DNA of 64,000 bases, from contig NZ_CAJPVG010000002.1 in the NCBI RefSeq assembly GCF_905397375.1, forward strand, positions 1 through 64,000. Direction: 5' to 3'. The translations under genes and the position numbers were made by a program. The notes under the pieces are model-generated. The model made no database searches. It had not been told where the DNA came from and worked only from the letters and a program-made list of their open reading frames with translations. Positions within the stretch are counted from its first letter, which is position 1; the number at the start of each line of letters is the position of its first letter. Source of the stretch: Ralstonia mannitolilytica. GTDB lineage: Bacteria; Pseudomonadota; Gammaproteobacteria; Burkholderiales; Burkholderiaceae. Shown in pieces: positions 52,783 through 62,001 of this stretch.

Positions 52783-53991
52783 ATGAACAAGAACGGTAAG
52801 CAGAGGGCATTGGTCGTGATGGGGGCCGGAGCCTCGGTGGAGCTGGGCATCCCCGCTACGATTGGATTCGGGAATCTTATCGATGACGCCATCAAGGCCG
52901 ACAAATACTGTGCCCATGTGGGAGGAACGGAGGTCTATTTCGACATTCGAGACAAGTTGCGCACCTACTATGCCAGCGAGGCCGAAGCCCACTTTGAGCG
53001 CATCTATCACGTCATGCACGAACTCAGCCAGTTGCGCGCAAAGCAAGGCGCGGTTCCCAAGTTCCTACCCGTGATGTATCCGTTCCTGGGCACCGCTGTG
53101 ACGCACCCTGAGCAAGCACTCAAGGCCGCCTGCAGCGCGATGCTTGATTTCATCTATGCGAAGGTCTCGGAAGTCTGCGACAACCCAGCCCTACCATTGA
53201 ATCCCTTGTCTGCGTTCTTCGAGGTGCTGGAGCAGCAGTACGTCCCTCGCGTGTACACGACCAACTACGATGATTTCGTCGCCCAGGCGACCCAAGGGCG
53301 CTACTTCACCGGCTTTACGCAGCGACATGGCGATCACTCGGACTTCGACGGAAAGGCTTTCTGGGCGGAGTGGGGCAAGCCGGCCTTGTTCCATCTACAC
53401 GGATCAGTCCATATGGGATTCTCCGTGCCCGGCGAGCATCAGATCGGTGACATCGTTTGGTTCGATGACAAGGCCGTGGCACGTCGGCAAGCCAGATTCA
53501 ATGGCTCGGGCGTTGACAGGATGGATGGCACCCACGTCGAGCGGGGCGCGATCATCACCGGATTGGACAAACTCGGCCGCCTTCAGCAGTCGCCCTATGC
53601 GTTCTACTACTCGGCGCTCAACCGGGAGGCCATGGAGGCAGACCTGATTCTGGTGCTAGGCAGCGGGCTAGCGGATCTCCATCTGAACACGTTCCTGAAG
53701 GCTGCCCGGCGTGCCAGACCCGACGTGCCGATTCTCTACGTCGGCTATTGGGGGCGAGAGGCGCTGGACTTCTACAGCACCATCCATTTCGAGTTGGAAG
53801 ATCGTGACATCGCGCTGTTCCATGAACTAGGCATCGATCTGGTAAACGTCGCTGAAGCACGCTTCAAAGCGGACGACGGCTGGACTGTGGATGCCCGTGG
53901 CAAAGCGGCGGTGTGGGCTGATGGCTTCCAATCGTTCCTCCTTGCACCAGAAGCATTCACGAAGGTATTGCTGAAAGTCGCTGCCACGTAG
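52783..53991 (+). CDS. Stand-alone SIR2-family protein (putative anti-phage NADase)
   Basis: A 402-residue SIR2-like protein. NAD-binding motifs are clear: LVVMGAGASVELGIP at the start, YTTNYDDFVAQ in the middle, HLHGSVHMGF with the catalytic-type His, and LVLGSGLADLHLN towards the end. Such proteins commonly act as phage-triggered NAD-depleting effectors. No partner gene is adjacent. It stands between the ICE helicase terminator and the transfer genes, has less GC-rich codons than its neighbours, and is probably a cargo insert. I take the ATG at 52783, after GAGGCGG; an ATG at 52771 adds four residues. Confidence 0.8.
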   Translation: MNKNGKQRALVVMGAGASVELGIPATIGFGNLIDDAIKADKYCAHVGGTEVYFDIRDKLRTYYASEAEAHFERIYHVMHELSQLRAKQGAVPKFLPVMYPFLGTAVTHPEQALKAACSAMLDFIYAKVSEVCDNPALPLNPLSAFFEVLEQQYVPRVYTTNYDDFVAQATQGRYFTGFTQRHGDHSDFDGKAFWAEWGKPALFHLHGSVHMGFSVPGEHQIGDIVWFDDKAVARRQARFNGSGVDRMDGTHVERGAIITGLDKLGRLQQSPYAFYYSALNREAMEADLILVLGSGLADLHLNTFLKAARRARPDVPILYVGYWGREALDFYSTIHFELEDRDIALFHELGIDLVNVAEARFKADDGWTVDARGKAAVWADGFQSFLLAPEAFTKVLLKVAAT

Positions 53992-54118
53992 GTACCTGTC
54001 CAGGGCAACGATTTCTTGACCCACCGCACTAATCGGTCGGCGTCCAGTTCCCTTTGTTTGCTGCCAGCGCTCGTCACGGCAGCGATGGTGACGGCTCCAC
54101 ATTCTGGGGAGCCGAACC

Positions 54119-54685
54119 ATGCGACTGTTCGCCCGTTTTCGTAGCCCTCCCACAATCTACGGCGCGATAGCCAGCTCCGTCCTGGCCGCCGGCTGCGCCA
54201 CGACCGCCACGCCGTCTGTGCCAGCGGTGCCGGCCGCATCGCCAACCGCCGTCGCGCCGGAGCCAGGTTTCGTTCCGGTGGCCCGCTACGGCCGCTACAC
54301 CCTGGTCGAGCTGGTGCCGGAGCCCGCGCAGCGTGATCTCTTGCAGCAGGCGGTGGAGGTCTCGATTCCGCCCATGCTTGATGCCAGCGTGGGCGATGCC
54401 ATGCGCCATGTGCTCCTGCGCTCGGGCTACCGGCTCTGCGATGCGGCCGAGGCCGCCGCGCTCTACGCGCTGCCGCTGCCTGCCGCACACCTGCGCCTGG
54501 GCCCGCTGATGCTGCGCGATGCCTTGCTGACCCTTGCCGGCCCGGCCTGGGAGCTGTCGGTCGATGACTTGAGGCGCCAGGTCTGCTTCAGCCGGCGCGG
54601 TGCTCCCACCTTCCTTTCCGCCAACCCGCCCGGCACCGCCCCGCCCGTGCCGGACGCCGACCGGCCCGAGGAGATGCAGCCATGA
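54119..54685 (+). CDS. PilL-type lipoprotein of the ICE transfer system
   Basis: A 188-residue exported lipoprotein: signal peptide with lipobox LAAGC at residues 22-26, then a low-complexity linker. The PFGI-1-type PilL domain (RYGRYTLVELVPEPAQRDLLQQAVEVSIPPMLDASVGDAMRHVLLRSGYRLC) follows. It is thought to be an outer-membrane part of the mating-pair or type IV pilus-like apparatus. Its stop overlaps the next start (ATGA). Confidence 0.8.
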   Translation: MRLFARFRSPPTIYGAIASSVLAAGCATTATPSVPAVPAASPTAVAPEPGFVPVARYGRYTLVELVPEPAQRDLLQQAVEVSIPPMLDASVGDAMRHVLLRSGYRLCDAAEAAALYALPLPAAHLRLGPLMLRDALLTLAGPAWELSVDDLRRQVCFSRRGAPTFLSANPPGTAPPVPDADRPEEMQP

Positions 54686-55329
54686 CCTTTCCCCAAGCGC
54701 CATCCGAGCGCAATTCCTGCACGCGCTGGCTCAAGATCGCCGCGGCCTTCTGGCTGCTGCTCATCAGTGCCGTGGCACTCATCAACAGCGTCGGCCTGTC
54801 GCGGCTCGCCGAACGGACCCAGAGCAGCGCACAGGATGCGCAGGTCAACGCGCTGGGCCTGCGCGTGGCCGATCTCGAACAGCAGGCCGATGCGGACAAG
54901 CGCCGGCCGACGCCGATCAGCCAGGCCGAATTCGCCACCGCGCGGCAGGCGCTGGACGAACGGATGACGCGCATCGAAGAGGCCGATGAGGCGAGGGCCT
55001 TGGCCGTCGACCTGCAGACGCTGCTGGCGCGCGTGAACGCAATCGAAACCCGCCTTGAGAAAACCCGGCAGGTGGCATCCGCCGCTCGCCCGCGCACTCC
55101 GGTTGCGACGAAGCCCAAGGTGCCGGAGCCGCCGTTCCGTGTGCTCGGCGTGGAGCTGCGGGGAGGCGAGCGCTTTCTGTCGATCACCTCCACCGCCGCG
55201 GCCTCGCTCGCGGGCGCCCGGCTGCTGCGCCAGGGCGATGCCGAGGGCGGCTGGCAACTGCAGTCCATCGAGGCGCAGGCGGGCGTGTTCCAGGTGAACG
55301 GCCAGACGCAGCGCGTTGCGGTGCCGTAG
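54682..55329 (+). CDS. ICE transfer-region membrane protein (215 aa)
   Basis: One N-terminal membrane helix (IAAAFWLLLISAVALINSVGL), then a long coiled-coil stretch (about residues 45-130, rich in Gln, Arg and Asp), and a C-terminal beta domain PFRVLGVELRGGERFLSI to QAGVFQVNGQTQRV. The layout recalls PilP/PilN-like periplasmic scaffold proteins. Coupled to the preceding gene by overlap. No family name is certain. Confidence 0.72.
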   Translation: MTFPQAPSERNSCTRWLKIAAAFWLLLISAVALINSVGLSRLAERTQSSAQDAQVNALGLRVADLEQQADADKRRPTPISQAEFATARQALDERMTRIEEADEARALAVDLQTLLARVNAIETRLEKTRQVASAARPRTPVATKPKVPEPPFRVLGVELRGGERFLSITSTAAASLAGARLLRQGDAEGGWQLQSIEAQAGVFQVNGQTQRVAVP

Positions 55330-55338
55330 GGGGTCGCC

Positions 55339-56058
55339 ATGAACCTGCGGCCGTTGCTCGCTACCGTCGTTCTGTTCGCCGCTTTCGGCGCATCCGCCCA
55401 GCCGGCCCCGGTGACGAACTCGCGCATGGTGCCCGCCCAGGTGCAGCCGGGCGCTGATGCCGCGCTCGACGAGAGACAGGCGCGGGAGTGGGGGCTTCAG
55501 CCCGAGGAGTGGGCACGTTACCGCCAACTGATGCAGGGGCCGCTCGGGGTCTATTCGCCCCAGCTCGATCCGCTCACGGCGCTGGGCATCGAGGCCCGCA
55601 GCGAGGAGGAGCGCAGGCGCTACGCGGAGTTGCAGGTGCAGGCCGAGGCCCGGCGCGTCGGCAAGACGCTGGCCTACCAGCGTGCCTACGACGCGGCGTG
55701 GCAGCGCCTGTTTCCCGGCCAGCCGCGCGTGAGCCTGCCCGGCGCCAAGGCGCAGGGTGCCAGCAACACCGGCTCCGGGCGCCTGGCGGTCTTCGTCAAG
55801 GCCGACTGCGCACCGTGCGCGCAGCGCGTGCAGCAGTTGCAGGCGGCCGGTACGGCCTTCGATCTCTACATGGTCGGCAGCCGTCAGGACGACGCGCGCA
55901 TCCGGCAGTGGGCCACCCAGGCGCGCATCGACCCGGCCAGGGTGCGCGCCCGCACCATCACGCTCAACCACGATGCGGGGCGCTGGCTGTCGCTCGGCCT
56001 GCCCGGCGATCTGGCGGCCGTGGTGCGCGAGGTGAACGGCCAATGGCAGCGGCAATAG
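55339..56058 (+). CDS. PFL_4693-family ICE protein with thioredoxin-like domain
   Basis: A 239-residue exported protein. A signal peptide ends at ASAQP. The middle helical part (REWGLQPEEWARYRQLMQGPLGVYSPQLDPLTALGIEA) is the family signature. The C-terminal domain has a C-x-x-C in VFVKADCAPCAQRVQQLQ, like a thioredoxin or DsbC fold. It is part of the conjugative apparatus of this ICE type, probably in the periplasm. It overlaps the next gene by 16 nt. Confidence 0.8.
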   Translation: MNLRPLLATVVLFAAFGASAQPAPVTNSRMVPAQVQPGADAALDERQAREWGLQPEEWARYRQLMQGPLGVYSPQLDPLTALGIEARSEEERRRYAELQVQAEARRVGKTLAYQRAYDAAWQRLFPGQPRVSLPGAKAQGASNTGSGRLAVFVKADCAPCAQRVQQLQAAGTAFDLYMVGSRQDDARIRQWATQARIDPARVRARTITLNHDAGRWLSLGLPGDLAAVVREVNGQWQRQ

Positions 56059-56663
56059 GTACCCCGGGCCGGAAGCGTCGGCCATCCCGCGTCGCCATCC
56101 GCTGCGCCAGCGTCGCGCTGCTGCTCGCCACCGGCGGCTGGGCGTTGGCCGCCCTGGCGCGGGAAGTGCCGCCGCCGGCCTATCGACTGGCGGCGCATCG
56201 TGCAGACGTGCCGGCGGCGGTGCTTTACGCGGTGGCCTTGCAGGAGAGCGGCGCCATGCTGCGCGGGCGCCTGATCCCCTGGCCGTGGACGCTCAACGTC
56301 GCCGGCACGCCGCAGCGCTACGCCACCCGCGCCGAGGCCTGCGCGGGGCTGCACCGTGCGCTCGCCCACACGCCGGCCAATCGCATCGACGCCGGCCTCG
56401 GCCAGGTCAATCTCGGCTACCACACTCATCGCTACACGCACCCCTGCGAGCTGCTGGACCCGTACCGCAACCTCGCCATCGCTGCGGAAATCCTGCGCGA
56501 ACAGCACACGCCGGGCGAGGACTGGCTGCTTGCCATCGGCCGCTACCACCGGCCCGCCGGCGGGGCACCCGCGGCGCGCTACCGGCGCAGTGTGCATCGG
56601 CACCTGACCCGCGTGCTCGACCCCGGCGTTCCCGTTCCAACCCTCCAGGCCACCACGCCATGA
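56043..56663 (+). CDS. Lytic transglycosylase of the ICE transfer system
   Basis: A 206-residue protein with an N-terminal hydrophobic signal or anchor and an SLT-like domain. The catalytic Glu is in VPAAVLYAVALQESG, and GLGQVNLGYHTH and ILREQHTPGEDWLLAIGRYHRP follow. It opens the peptidoglycan locally for the mating channel. The start at 56043 lies inside the preceding gene; the stop overlaps the next start (ATGA). Confidence 0.83.
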   Translation: MAAAIGTPGRKRRPSRVAIRCASVALLLATGGWALAALAREVPPPAYRLAAHRADVPAAVLYAVALQESGAMLRGRLIPWPWTLNVAGTPQRYATRAEACAGLHRALAHTPANRIDAGLGQVNLGYHTHRYTHPCELLDPYRNLAIAAEILREQHTPGEDWLLAIGRYHRPAGGAPAARYRRSVHRHLTRVLDPGVPVPTLQATTP

Positions 56664-57193
56664 ACCACATCGTCCTCATCGCCGCCATCGGGCTGCTGTC
56701 CACGACCACCGTCTTCGCCCAGACCGCCTCCGCGCCGCTGATCGTCGTCGAAGATCGCGGCGGCGACTCCGCGCTGCCGTACTACCGGCCGCTGAATCCC
56801 CAGCCGGATCAGGCCGCACCGGCGGCCCCGATGCCAGCCCCGCGCGTGGGCAACGCGGCCGACGCCGAAGCCGCCATGCTGCCGGTGCGCTCGACGCAAC
56901 TGTCGCCGGGTGAGGTGCAGCGCCGCGTCATCCGGGCGCCGGGTCTGACGGCGCTGTTCCTGATCGGCGACGACGAGCGTTCGCGTGCCTGGCTGCGGCA
57001 GCGGCAGGCGGCGCTGCGCGAGCTGCAGGCCGTGGGCCTGGTGGTCAACGTGGAGTCGATGGCCGCGCTGACGGCGCTGCGCAGGCTGGCTCCCGGCCTG
57101 ACCCTGTCGCCGGCCTCCGGCGACGACCTGGCCCAGCGCCTGGGCCTGCGCCACTACCCGGTGCTCATCACCGCCACCGGCGTCGAGCAGTAG
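56660..57193 (+). CDS. PFL_4695-family ICE protein
   Basis: A 177-residue exported protein: signal peptide to VFAQT, then APLIVVEDRGGDSALPYYRPLNPQ, a marker of the family. A C-terminal domain with LRELQAVGLVVNVESMAALTALRRLAPGLTL and GLRHYPVLITATGVEQ follows. Role in conjugation is inferred from its constant place before traD. Coupled by overlap to the transglycosylase; traD starts 8 nt later. Confidence 0.82.
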   Translation: MNHIVLIAAIGLLSTTTVFAQTASAPLIVVEDRGGDSALPYYRPLNPQPDQAAPAAPMPAPRVGNAADAEAAMLPVRSTQLSPGEVQRRVIRAPGLTALFLIGDDERSRAWLRQRQAALRELQAVGLVVNVESMAALTALRRLAPGLTLSPASGDDLAQRLGLRHYPVLITATGVEQ

Positions 57194-57201
57194 GTGCGCA
57201 A

Positions 57202-59358
57202 ATGGCCCAACCGCATGCGGTCGAGGTGCTGCTGCGGCCAGCGGTGGAGCTTTATACCGTGGCGGTCTGCACCGGCGCCGCGATTCTGTGCCTGGTGGCA
57301 CCGTGGTCGCTCGCGCTGAAGCCGCTGCTCGGCCTGGGCGCGGCGCTGGCCTTCCTGACCTTCGGCGCGATTCGCCTGCGCGATCCCTGGGCGATCCTGC
57401 GCTATCGCCGCAACATCCGCCGCCTGCCGCGCTACGTGATGACCAGCCGCGACGTACCGGTGAGTCAGCAACGGCTGTTCGTCGGCCGGGGCTTTCGCTG
57501 GGAGCAGCGGCACACGCACCGGCTGATGCAGACCTACCGGCCGGAGTTCCGCCGCTATGTCGAGCCGACGGCGATCTACCGGGCCGCCCGGCGGCTGGAG
57601 GAGCGGCTGGAGTTCGCGCCGTTTCCCGTCTCGACGCTGGCGCGCGCGCTGGCCTGGGACAGCCCGCTCAACCCGGCGCGGCCGCTGCCGCCGGTCGGCG
57701 GACTGCCACGCCTGCATGGCATCGAGCCGCACGAGGTCGACGTCACCCTGCCGCTGGGCGAGCGCGTCGGCCACACCCTGGTGCTGGGCACCACGCGCGT
57801 GGGCAAGACGCGGCTGGCCGAGTTGTTCATCATGCAAGACATCCGCCGCAAGGTCCGCGGCGAGCACGAGGTGGTCATCGTCTTCGACCCCAAGGGCGAT
57901 GCCGACCTGTTGAAGCGCATGTACGTCGAAGCCAAGCGCGCCGGGCGCGAAGGCGAGTTCTACGTCTTTCATCTGGGCTGGCCGGACATCTCGGCGCGCT
58001 ACAACGCGGTGGGCCGGTTCGGGCGGATCTCCGAGGTGGCCACGCGCATCGCCGGACAGCTCTCGGGCGAAGGCAACAGCGCCGCGTTCCGCGAATTCGC
58101 CTGGCGCTTCGTCAACATCATCGCGCGCGCCCTGGTCGAGCTGGGGCAGCGGCCGGACTACCTGCTGATCCAGCGCCACGTCATCAACATCGACGCGCTG
58201 TTCATCGAGTACGCCCAGCACTACTTCGCCAAAAACGAGCCGAAGGCCTGGGAGGTCATCGTCCAGCTCGAAGCCAAGCTGAACGACAAGAACATCCCGC
58301 GCAACATGATCGGGCGCGAGAAGCGCGTGGTGGCCCTCGAACAGTACCTGTCGCAGGTGCGCGTCTATGACTCGGTGCTCGACGGCCTGCGCAGCGCCGT
58401 GCGCTATGACCGGACGTACTTCGACAAGATCGTCGCTTCGCTGCTGCCGCTGCTGGAGAAGCTCACCACCGGCAAGATCGCCCAACTGCTCGCACCGAAC
58501 TATTCCGACCTGTCCGACCCGCGGCCGATCTTCGACTGGATGCAGGTCATCCGCAAACGCGCGGTGGTCTACGTGGGGCTGGATGCACTGTCCGACGCCG
58601 AAGTCGCGGCGGCGGTGGGCAACTCGATGTTCAGCGATCTGGTCTCGGTCGCCGGCCACATCTACAAGTTCGGCATCGACGACGGGCTGCCCGGCGCCGC
58701 GGTGGGCGCCAAGATTCCGATCAACGTCCACGCCGACGAATTCAATGAACTCATGGGCGACGAGTTCATTCCGATGGTCAACAAGGGCGGCGGTGCCGGC
58801 GTGCAGGTGACGGCCTACACGCAGACCTTGAGCGACATCGAGGCGCGCATCGGCAACCGCGCCAAGGCCGGCCAGGTGGTCGGGAACTTCAACAACCTGT
58901 TCATGCTGCGCGTGCGCGAGACCGCCACCGCCGAGCTGCTGACGCGACAACTGCCCAAGGTCGAGGTGTACGCCACGGCACTGATGAGCGGCGCCACCGA
59001 CAGCTCCGACCCGCACGGCAACACCGCGTTCACGTCCAACACCCAGGACCGCATCAGCACGACCAGCGTGCCGTTGATCGAGCCCGCGCATGTGGTGGCG
59101 CTGCCCAAGGGGCAGTGCTTCGCGCTGATCGAGGGCGGCAACCTCTGGAAAGTCCGCATGCCGCTGCCGGCACCCGATCCCGACGAAGCCATGCCGAAGG
59201 ATCTGCAGGAGCTGGCCGGCTACATGCGGCAGCACTACGTCGAGGCAGGAGACTGGTGGGAGACCCAAGGCATCCCCGGCCTGCAGGACAAGGCGCTGCC
59301 CGACGACCTGCTGGACGACTTCAAGCAGATGGCCGCGGCTGAAGAGGCCGAAGCATGA
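57202..59358 (+). CDS. traD: TraD-type conjugative coupling ATPase
   Basis: A 718-residue type IV coupling protein (SXT/PFGI-1 class). Two N-terminal membrane helices (about residues 14-55) precede the ATPase. Walker A is in LVLGTTRVGKTRLAELFI (about residues 193-210) and Walker B in VVIVFDPKGDAD. An all-alpha insertion and the second motif INVHADEFNELM follow. It links relaxosome and mating channel and pumps the DNA strand. Its stop overlaps the start of the PFL_4697 gene. Confidence 0.92.
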   Translation: MAQPHAVEVLLRPAVELYTVAVCTGAAILCLVAPWSLALKPLLGLGAALAFLTFGAIRLRDPWAILRYRRNIRRLPRYVMTSRDVPVSQQRLFVGRGFRWEQRHTHRLMQTYRPEFRRYVEPTAIYRAARRLEERLEFAPFPVSTLARALAWDSPLNPARPLPPVGGLPRLHGIEPHEVDVTLPLGERVGHTLVLGTTRVGKTRLAELFIMQDIRRKVRGEHEVVIVFDPKGDADLLKRMYVEAKRAGREGEFYVFHLGWPDISARYNAVGRFGRISEVATRIAGQLSGEGNSAAFREFAWRFVNIIARALVELGQRPDYLLIQRHVINIDALFIEYAQHYFAKNEPKAWEVIVQLEAKLNDKNIPRNMIGREKRVVALEQYLSQVRVYDSVLDGLRSAVRYDRTYFDKIVASLLPLLEKLTTGKIAQLLAPNYSDLSDPRPIFDWMQVIRKRAVVYVGLDALSDAEVAAAVGNSMFSDLVSVAGHIYKFGIDDGLPGAAVGAKIPINVHADEFNELMGDEFIPMVNKGGGAGVQVTAYTQTLSDIEARIGNRAKAGQVVGNFNNLFMLRVRETATAELLTRQLPKVEVYATALMSGATDSSDPHGNTAFTSNTQDRISTTSVPLIEPAHVVALPKGQCFALIEGGNLWKVRMPLPAPDPDEAMPKDLQELAGYMRQHYVEAGDWWETQGIPGLQDKALPDDLLDDFKQMAAAEEAEA

Positions 59359-59708
59359 GCGATCCGGCCGTCGCGGCCCAGCGCCAGCAGCAACGACAGC
59401 AGGGGCTGATCGCCGGCCTGGTCACGTTGCCGTTCCGCTTCTTCGGCGTGCTGTGCGGCGCGCTGCTGCTGTGCATCTTGATCGAGTGCGTCGGCATGCA
59501 CTTCTTCTGGCCCGAGCAGGGCTGGCGCCACGCGCAGGGCATGCTGCACTACGAGCTGGATCAGCTCTCCACGCATTTCACGCGCAGCGCGCTGGTGCAG
59601 GAGCCGGGGCGCACCGCGCACCGCCTGGTCGAGCAGGGCTATGACTGGCTGTTCGTGAAGAGCGGTCTGCTGGACTGGATATCCGAGTCGAACTTCTGCA
59701 GCGGGTAG
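59355..59708 (+). pseudogene. PFL_4697-family ICE membrane protein, truncated
   Basis: The first 112 or so residues match the PFL_4697 family: QQGLIAGLVTLPFRFFGVLCGALLL, IECVGMHFFWPEQGWRHAQGMLHYELDQLSTHFTR, VKSGLLDWI. The protein should continue for more than 100 residues with further membrane helices. Here it turns into a short unrelated tail (SESNFCSG) and stops at 59706-59708. The break at about 59680 is also where herA on the other strand loses its 3' end. The truncated protein is unlikely to work in mating. Confidence 0.78.
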
Positions 59709-60613
59709 CGACGCATTTCATGGCTTGGCGTGACTGTTGCGGTGAACACGCCATCACGGACTGATCTGAGTGCCTGCACCAGCGTCGGCCGCTGGGCCTT
59801 TGCGCTCGCCTGGGTGAAGGCACTCCACTCGGCGCTATTCCAGAACCATAGAGGCACCTGCAGTTGCTCGATTCCATCGCCGGGCTCAACGGCATAGACG
59901 CGTACCTTGCTCATATCGCGGAAGGTGTTGGCGTACTCACCGTTGGGGTCAAGCACGATGAAGCGTGCATTGGGGTCTTCGCCCCCGCGAGCTTTTCGGG
60001 CTTCGTCCATGGACCAGCGGATCAGGCCTGCCACTGAGCATGATTTGCCACTGCCGGTGTTTCCCAGTACCGCCAGATGGCGCCCAAAAAGCCGATCTGG
60101 ATCGACCATCACCTTGGCGTTGGCGGCCAATGGACTGCTGCCTATCAGCACCTGCCGGTTGTCGCCCGATTCCACGATTGCACGCAACTGGTTTTGCGTG
60201 GGCAACAACACCGGAGCACCGACCGTGGGGTAGCTCTCGACACCGCGCCGGAAATGGTAGACCTCCTCACCTTGTTCATTGCTGCCTTCACAGATGAGAC
60301 AACCCAGCGGATTCAGGCTCATCTTGCGTAGCGGATAAGGCAAGTCCACCAAGCCGAAGTCCTGCAGCCCTTTGCGCTTGGGGTACTGTGACCGCTCGAT
60401 GGTGATCCATTCGACCTGGGCAACCAGGTGCCCCTCGTCGCTGGGGATCAGCACATAACCGTTGATACGCGGAAACGAGCGCGGCGTACCAGTATTGAGC
60501 GCCACCCCGTCGGGAGCCTCAATGTCCAGCAGCACCTTGATTTCGTCGGGAGAGACGAACTCGATGCTGCCGATGCGCAAGGAGTCGGCATAGGCCAGCG
60601 GTGACAAACTCAT
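59639..60613 (-). pseudogene. HerA-type ATPase, C-terminally truncated
   Basis: The first about 300 residues look like a HerA/FtsK-type ATPase of defence systems: a beta-barrel N-terminal domain, then Walker A HLAVLGNTGSGKSCSVAGLIRW (about residues 195-216) and Walker B FIVLDPNGEYANTF. The frame continues only to residue 324, with the last about 15 residues read from the opposite strand of the broken ICE gene. The second half of the ATPase domain, including the arginine finger region, is missing. The start overlaps the sir2 stop by 4 nt (ATGA). Confidence 0.75.
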
Positions 60614-62001
60614 ACCAGATCGCTCCCGTCGAAGGCTCCAGCCTCTGCGGCAGGGCGTGGGGCAGGCGGCAGTTCTGTCCCCATTCGCTGCTTGAGCAGT
60701 TCGCTCATGCGGAAGGTCGTCTTGTCGATGGCTGGCTTGGGCAGATAGTTCTCGGTCAGCGTGGTCAGGTCGGCCAAGGCAGGGCCAATCAGCAAGCTGA
60801 TCTGCGATGGTCTGCTCAATTCCTCGTAAGTCTGCATGATGCGATCAAGACGATCGTCGTATGAGATCACCACCAGATGCGTCGAAGGGATGGTGAGCAT
60901 GTCACGGATCACCCGGTTGATATGCTCGTCACCAAAGCTGTAGCCATAGGTCACCAATGTGCTGTTTGGGCGGCACACAGCGGCCGCTAGATCGCGAAAA
61001 AGCTCAACGTAGGGGTAGTCGGCGGTTTCCCTATCCTTTGCAGCGTTGGGGTAGATCATCAGTTGGTGGGCTGTGACCGCGCCCATGCCCGGCACCTTAA
61101 GATAGGGATCGACGTTCTCTGCTCCAAACGGCAGGCCGATACGGCGGACGTCCTTGCCCACTTGCACCCAGTCCACCGAACCGTGCAACTTGGTGTAGCG
61201 AGCCACGCCTTCCAGATAGCGCGGCTCGCCGCGAATACCGGGCGGGTTGTAGTGCATATCCAGATCCAAGCGCGAAGAGCGAAAGATCGGCATGAGGTTG
61301 CCGAGAAACCGGTCCAGTAGGTGCAGGCCAGCCAACTCCGCCCCAGCCTCGATCAGCCGGTCATAGTTGGTAGTGAAAATATTCAGACGATCGCGTACCC
61401 CGGTGCGGCTGGCAAAGCTCATCAGGAAGGTGACCAGGGTATTGAACGCCTGCTTGCGCTTTCTTTCCTCGGCCGTGGCAATTCTCGCTTCGCTGCTCAA
61501 AATAGACTGCGCAAACGCCTGCATGCCGCTCTGCAGTTCGTTACGCAGAGCGTCGGCCTTGCTGTCTTGCTGCAGAATCTCAAGGCCGCGCAGCAGTTCG
61601 TTGGCAACGCGCAGTTGATCTTCCAGGTTACCCTTCTTACGCCCGGCCGCTTCCGCTGCTTTCTCTGCTGCTTGATCGATTTCGGCCTGGTGATTGCTCA
61701 GCGTCAGTTTGTCCATTCCGGCAGCAGCACCTTCCCCCACGGCGAGGTGATGCACGGCATGGGTGAGTCCGGCACCTGCGAGTAGCGAAAGATGCTCGGA
61801 CTGAAAGAGTGCGGTGAGCCAAGGCTCGATCTGGCGGCGCAGTGCTTCGGGACCAAAGTTTTCACCAGCCCATGGGGCGTCGGAACCGTCGCAAATCTTG
61901 AAACTGCCTCCTTCGGCCCCTTTTTCAAAAAACACTGGTCGATGGTCATCACGGACCTTCAAGATATTGGGGGGCATTTTCTCGGCCTTATCGGACATCA
62001 T
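60610..62001 (-). CDS. SIR2-family defence protein, partner of HerA
   Basis: A 463-residue SIR2-like protein. Motifs: SLLAGAGLTHAVHHLA (NAD-binding start), IFTTNYDRLIEAGAELAG, ARYTKLHGSVDWVQV with the catalytic-type His, and LVTYGYSFGDEHINRVI. A helical insertion lies at about residues 100-190. SIR2 next to HerA is the known layout of SIR2-HerA anti-phage systems, where SIR2 depletes NAD. ATG at 62001 follows GGGAG and overlaps the stop of the upstream helicase gene; the frame opens at 62013. Confidence 0.82.
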   Translation of the reverse strand: MMSDKAEKMPPNILKVRDDHRPVFFEKGAEGGSFKICDGSDAPWAGENFGPEALRRQIEPWLTALFQSEHLSLLAGAGLTHAVHHLAVGEGAAAGMDKLTLSNHQAEIDQAAEKAAEAAGRKKGNLEDQLRVANELLRGLEILQQDSKADALRNELQSGMQAFAQSILSSEARIATAEERKRKQAFNTLVTFLMSFASRTGVRDRLNIFTTNYDRLIEAGAELAGLHLLDRFLGNLMPIFRSSRLDLDMHYNPPGIRGEPRYLEGVARYTKLHGSVDWVQVGKDVRRIGLPFGAENVDPYLKVPGMGAVTAHQLMIYPNAAKDRETADYPYVELFRDLAAAVCRPNSTLVTYGYSFGDEHINRVIRDMLTIPSTHLVVISYDDRLDRIMQTYEELSRPSQISLLIGPALADLTTLTENYLPKPAIDKTTFRMSELLKQRMGTELPPAPRPAAEAGAFDGSDLV

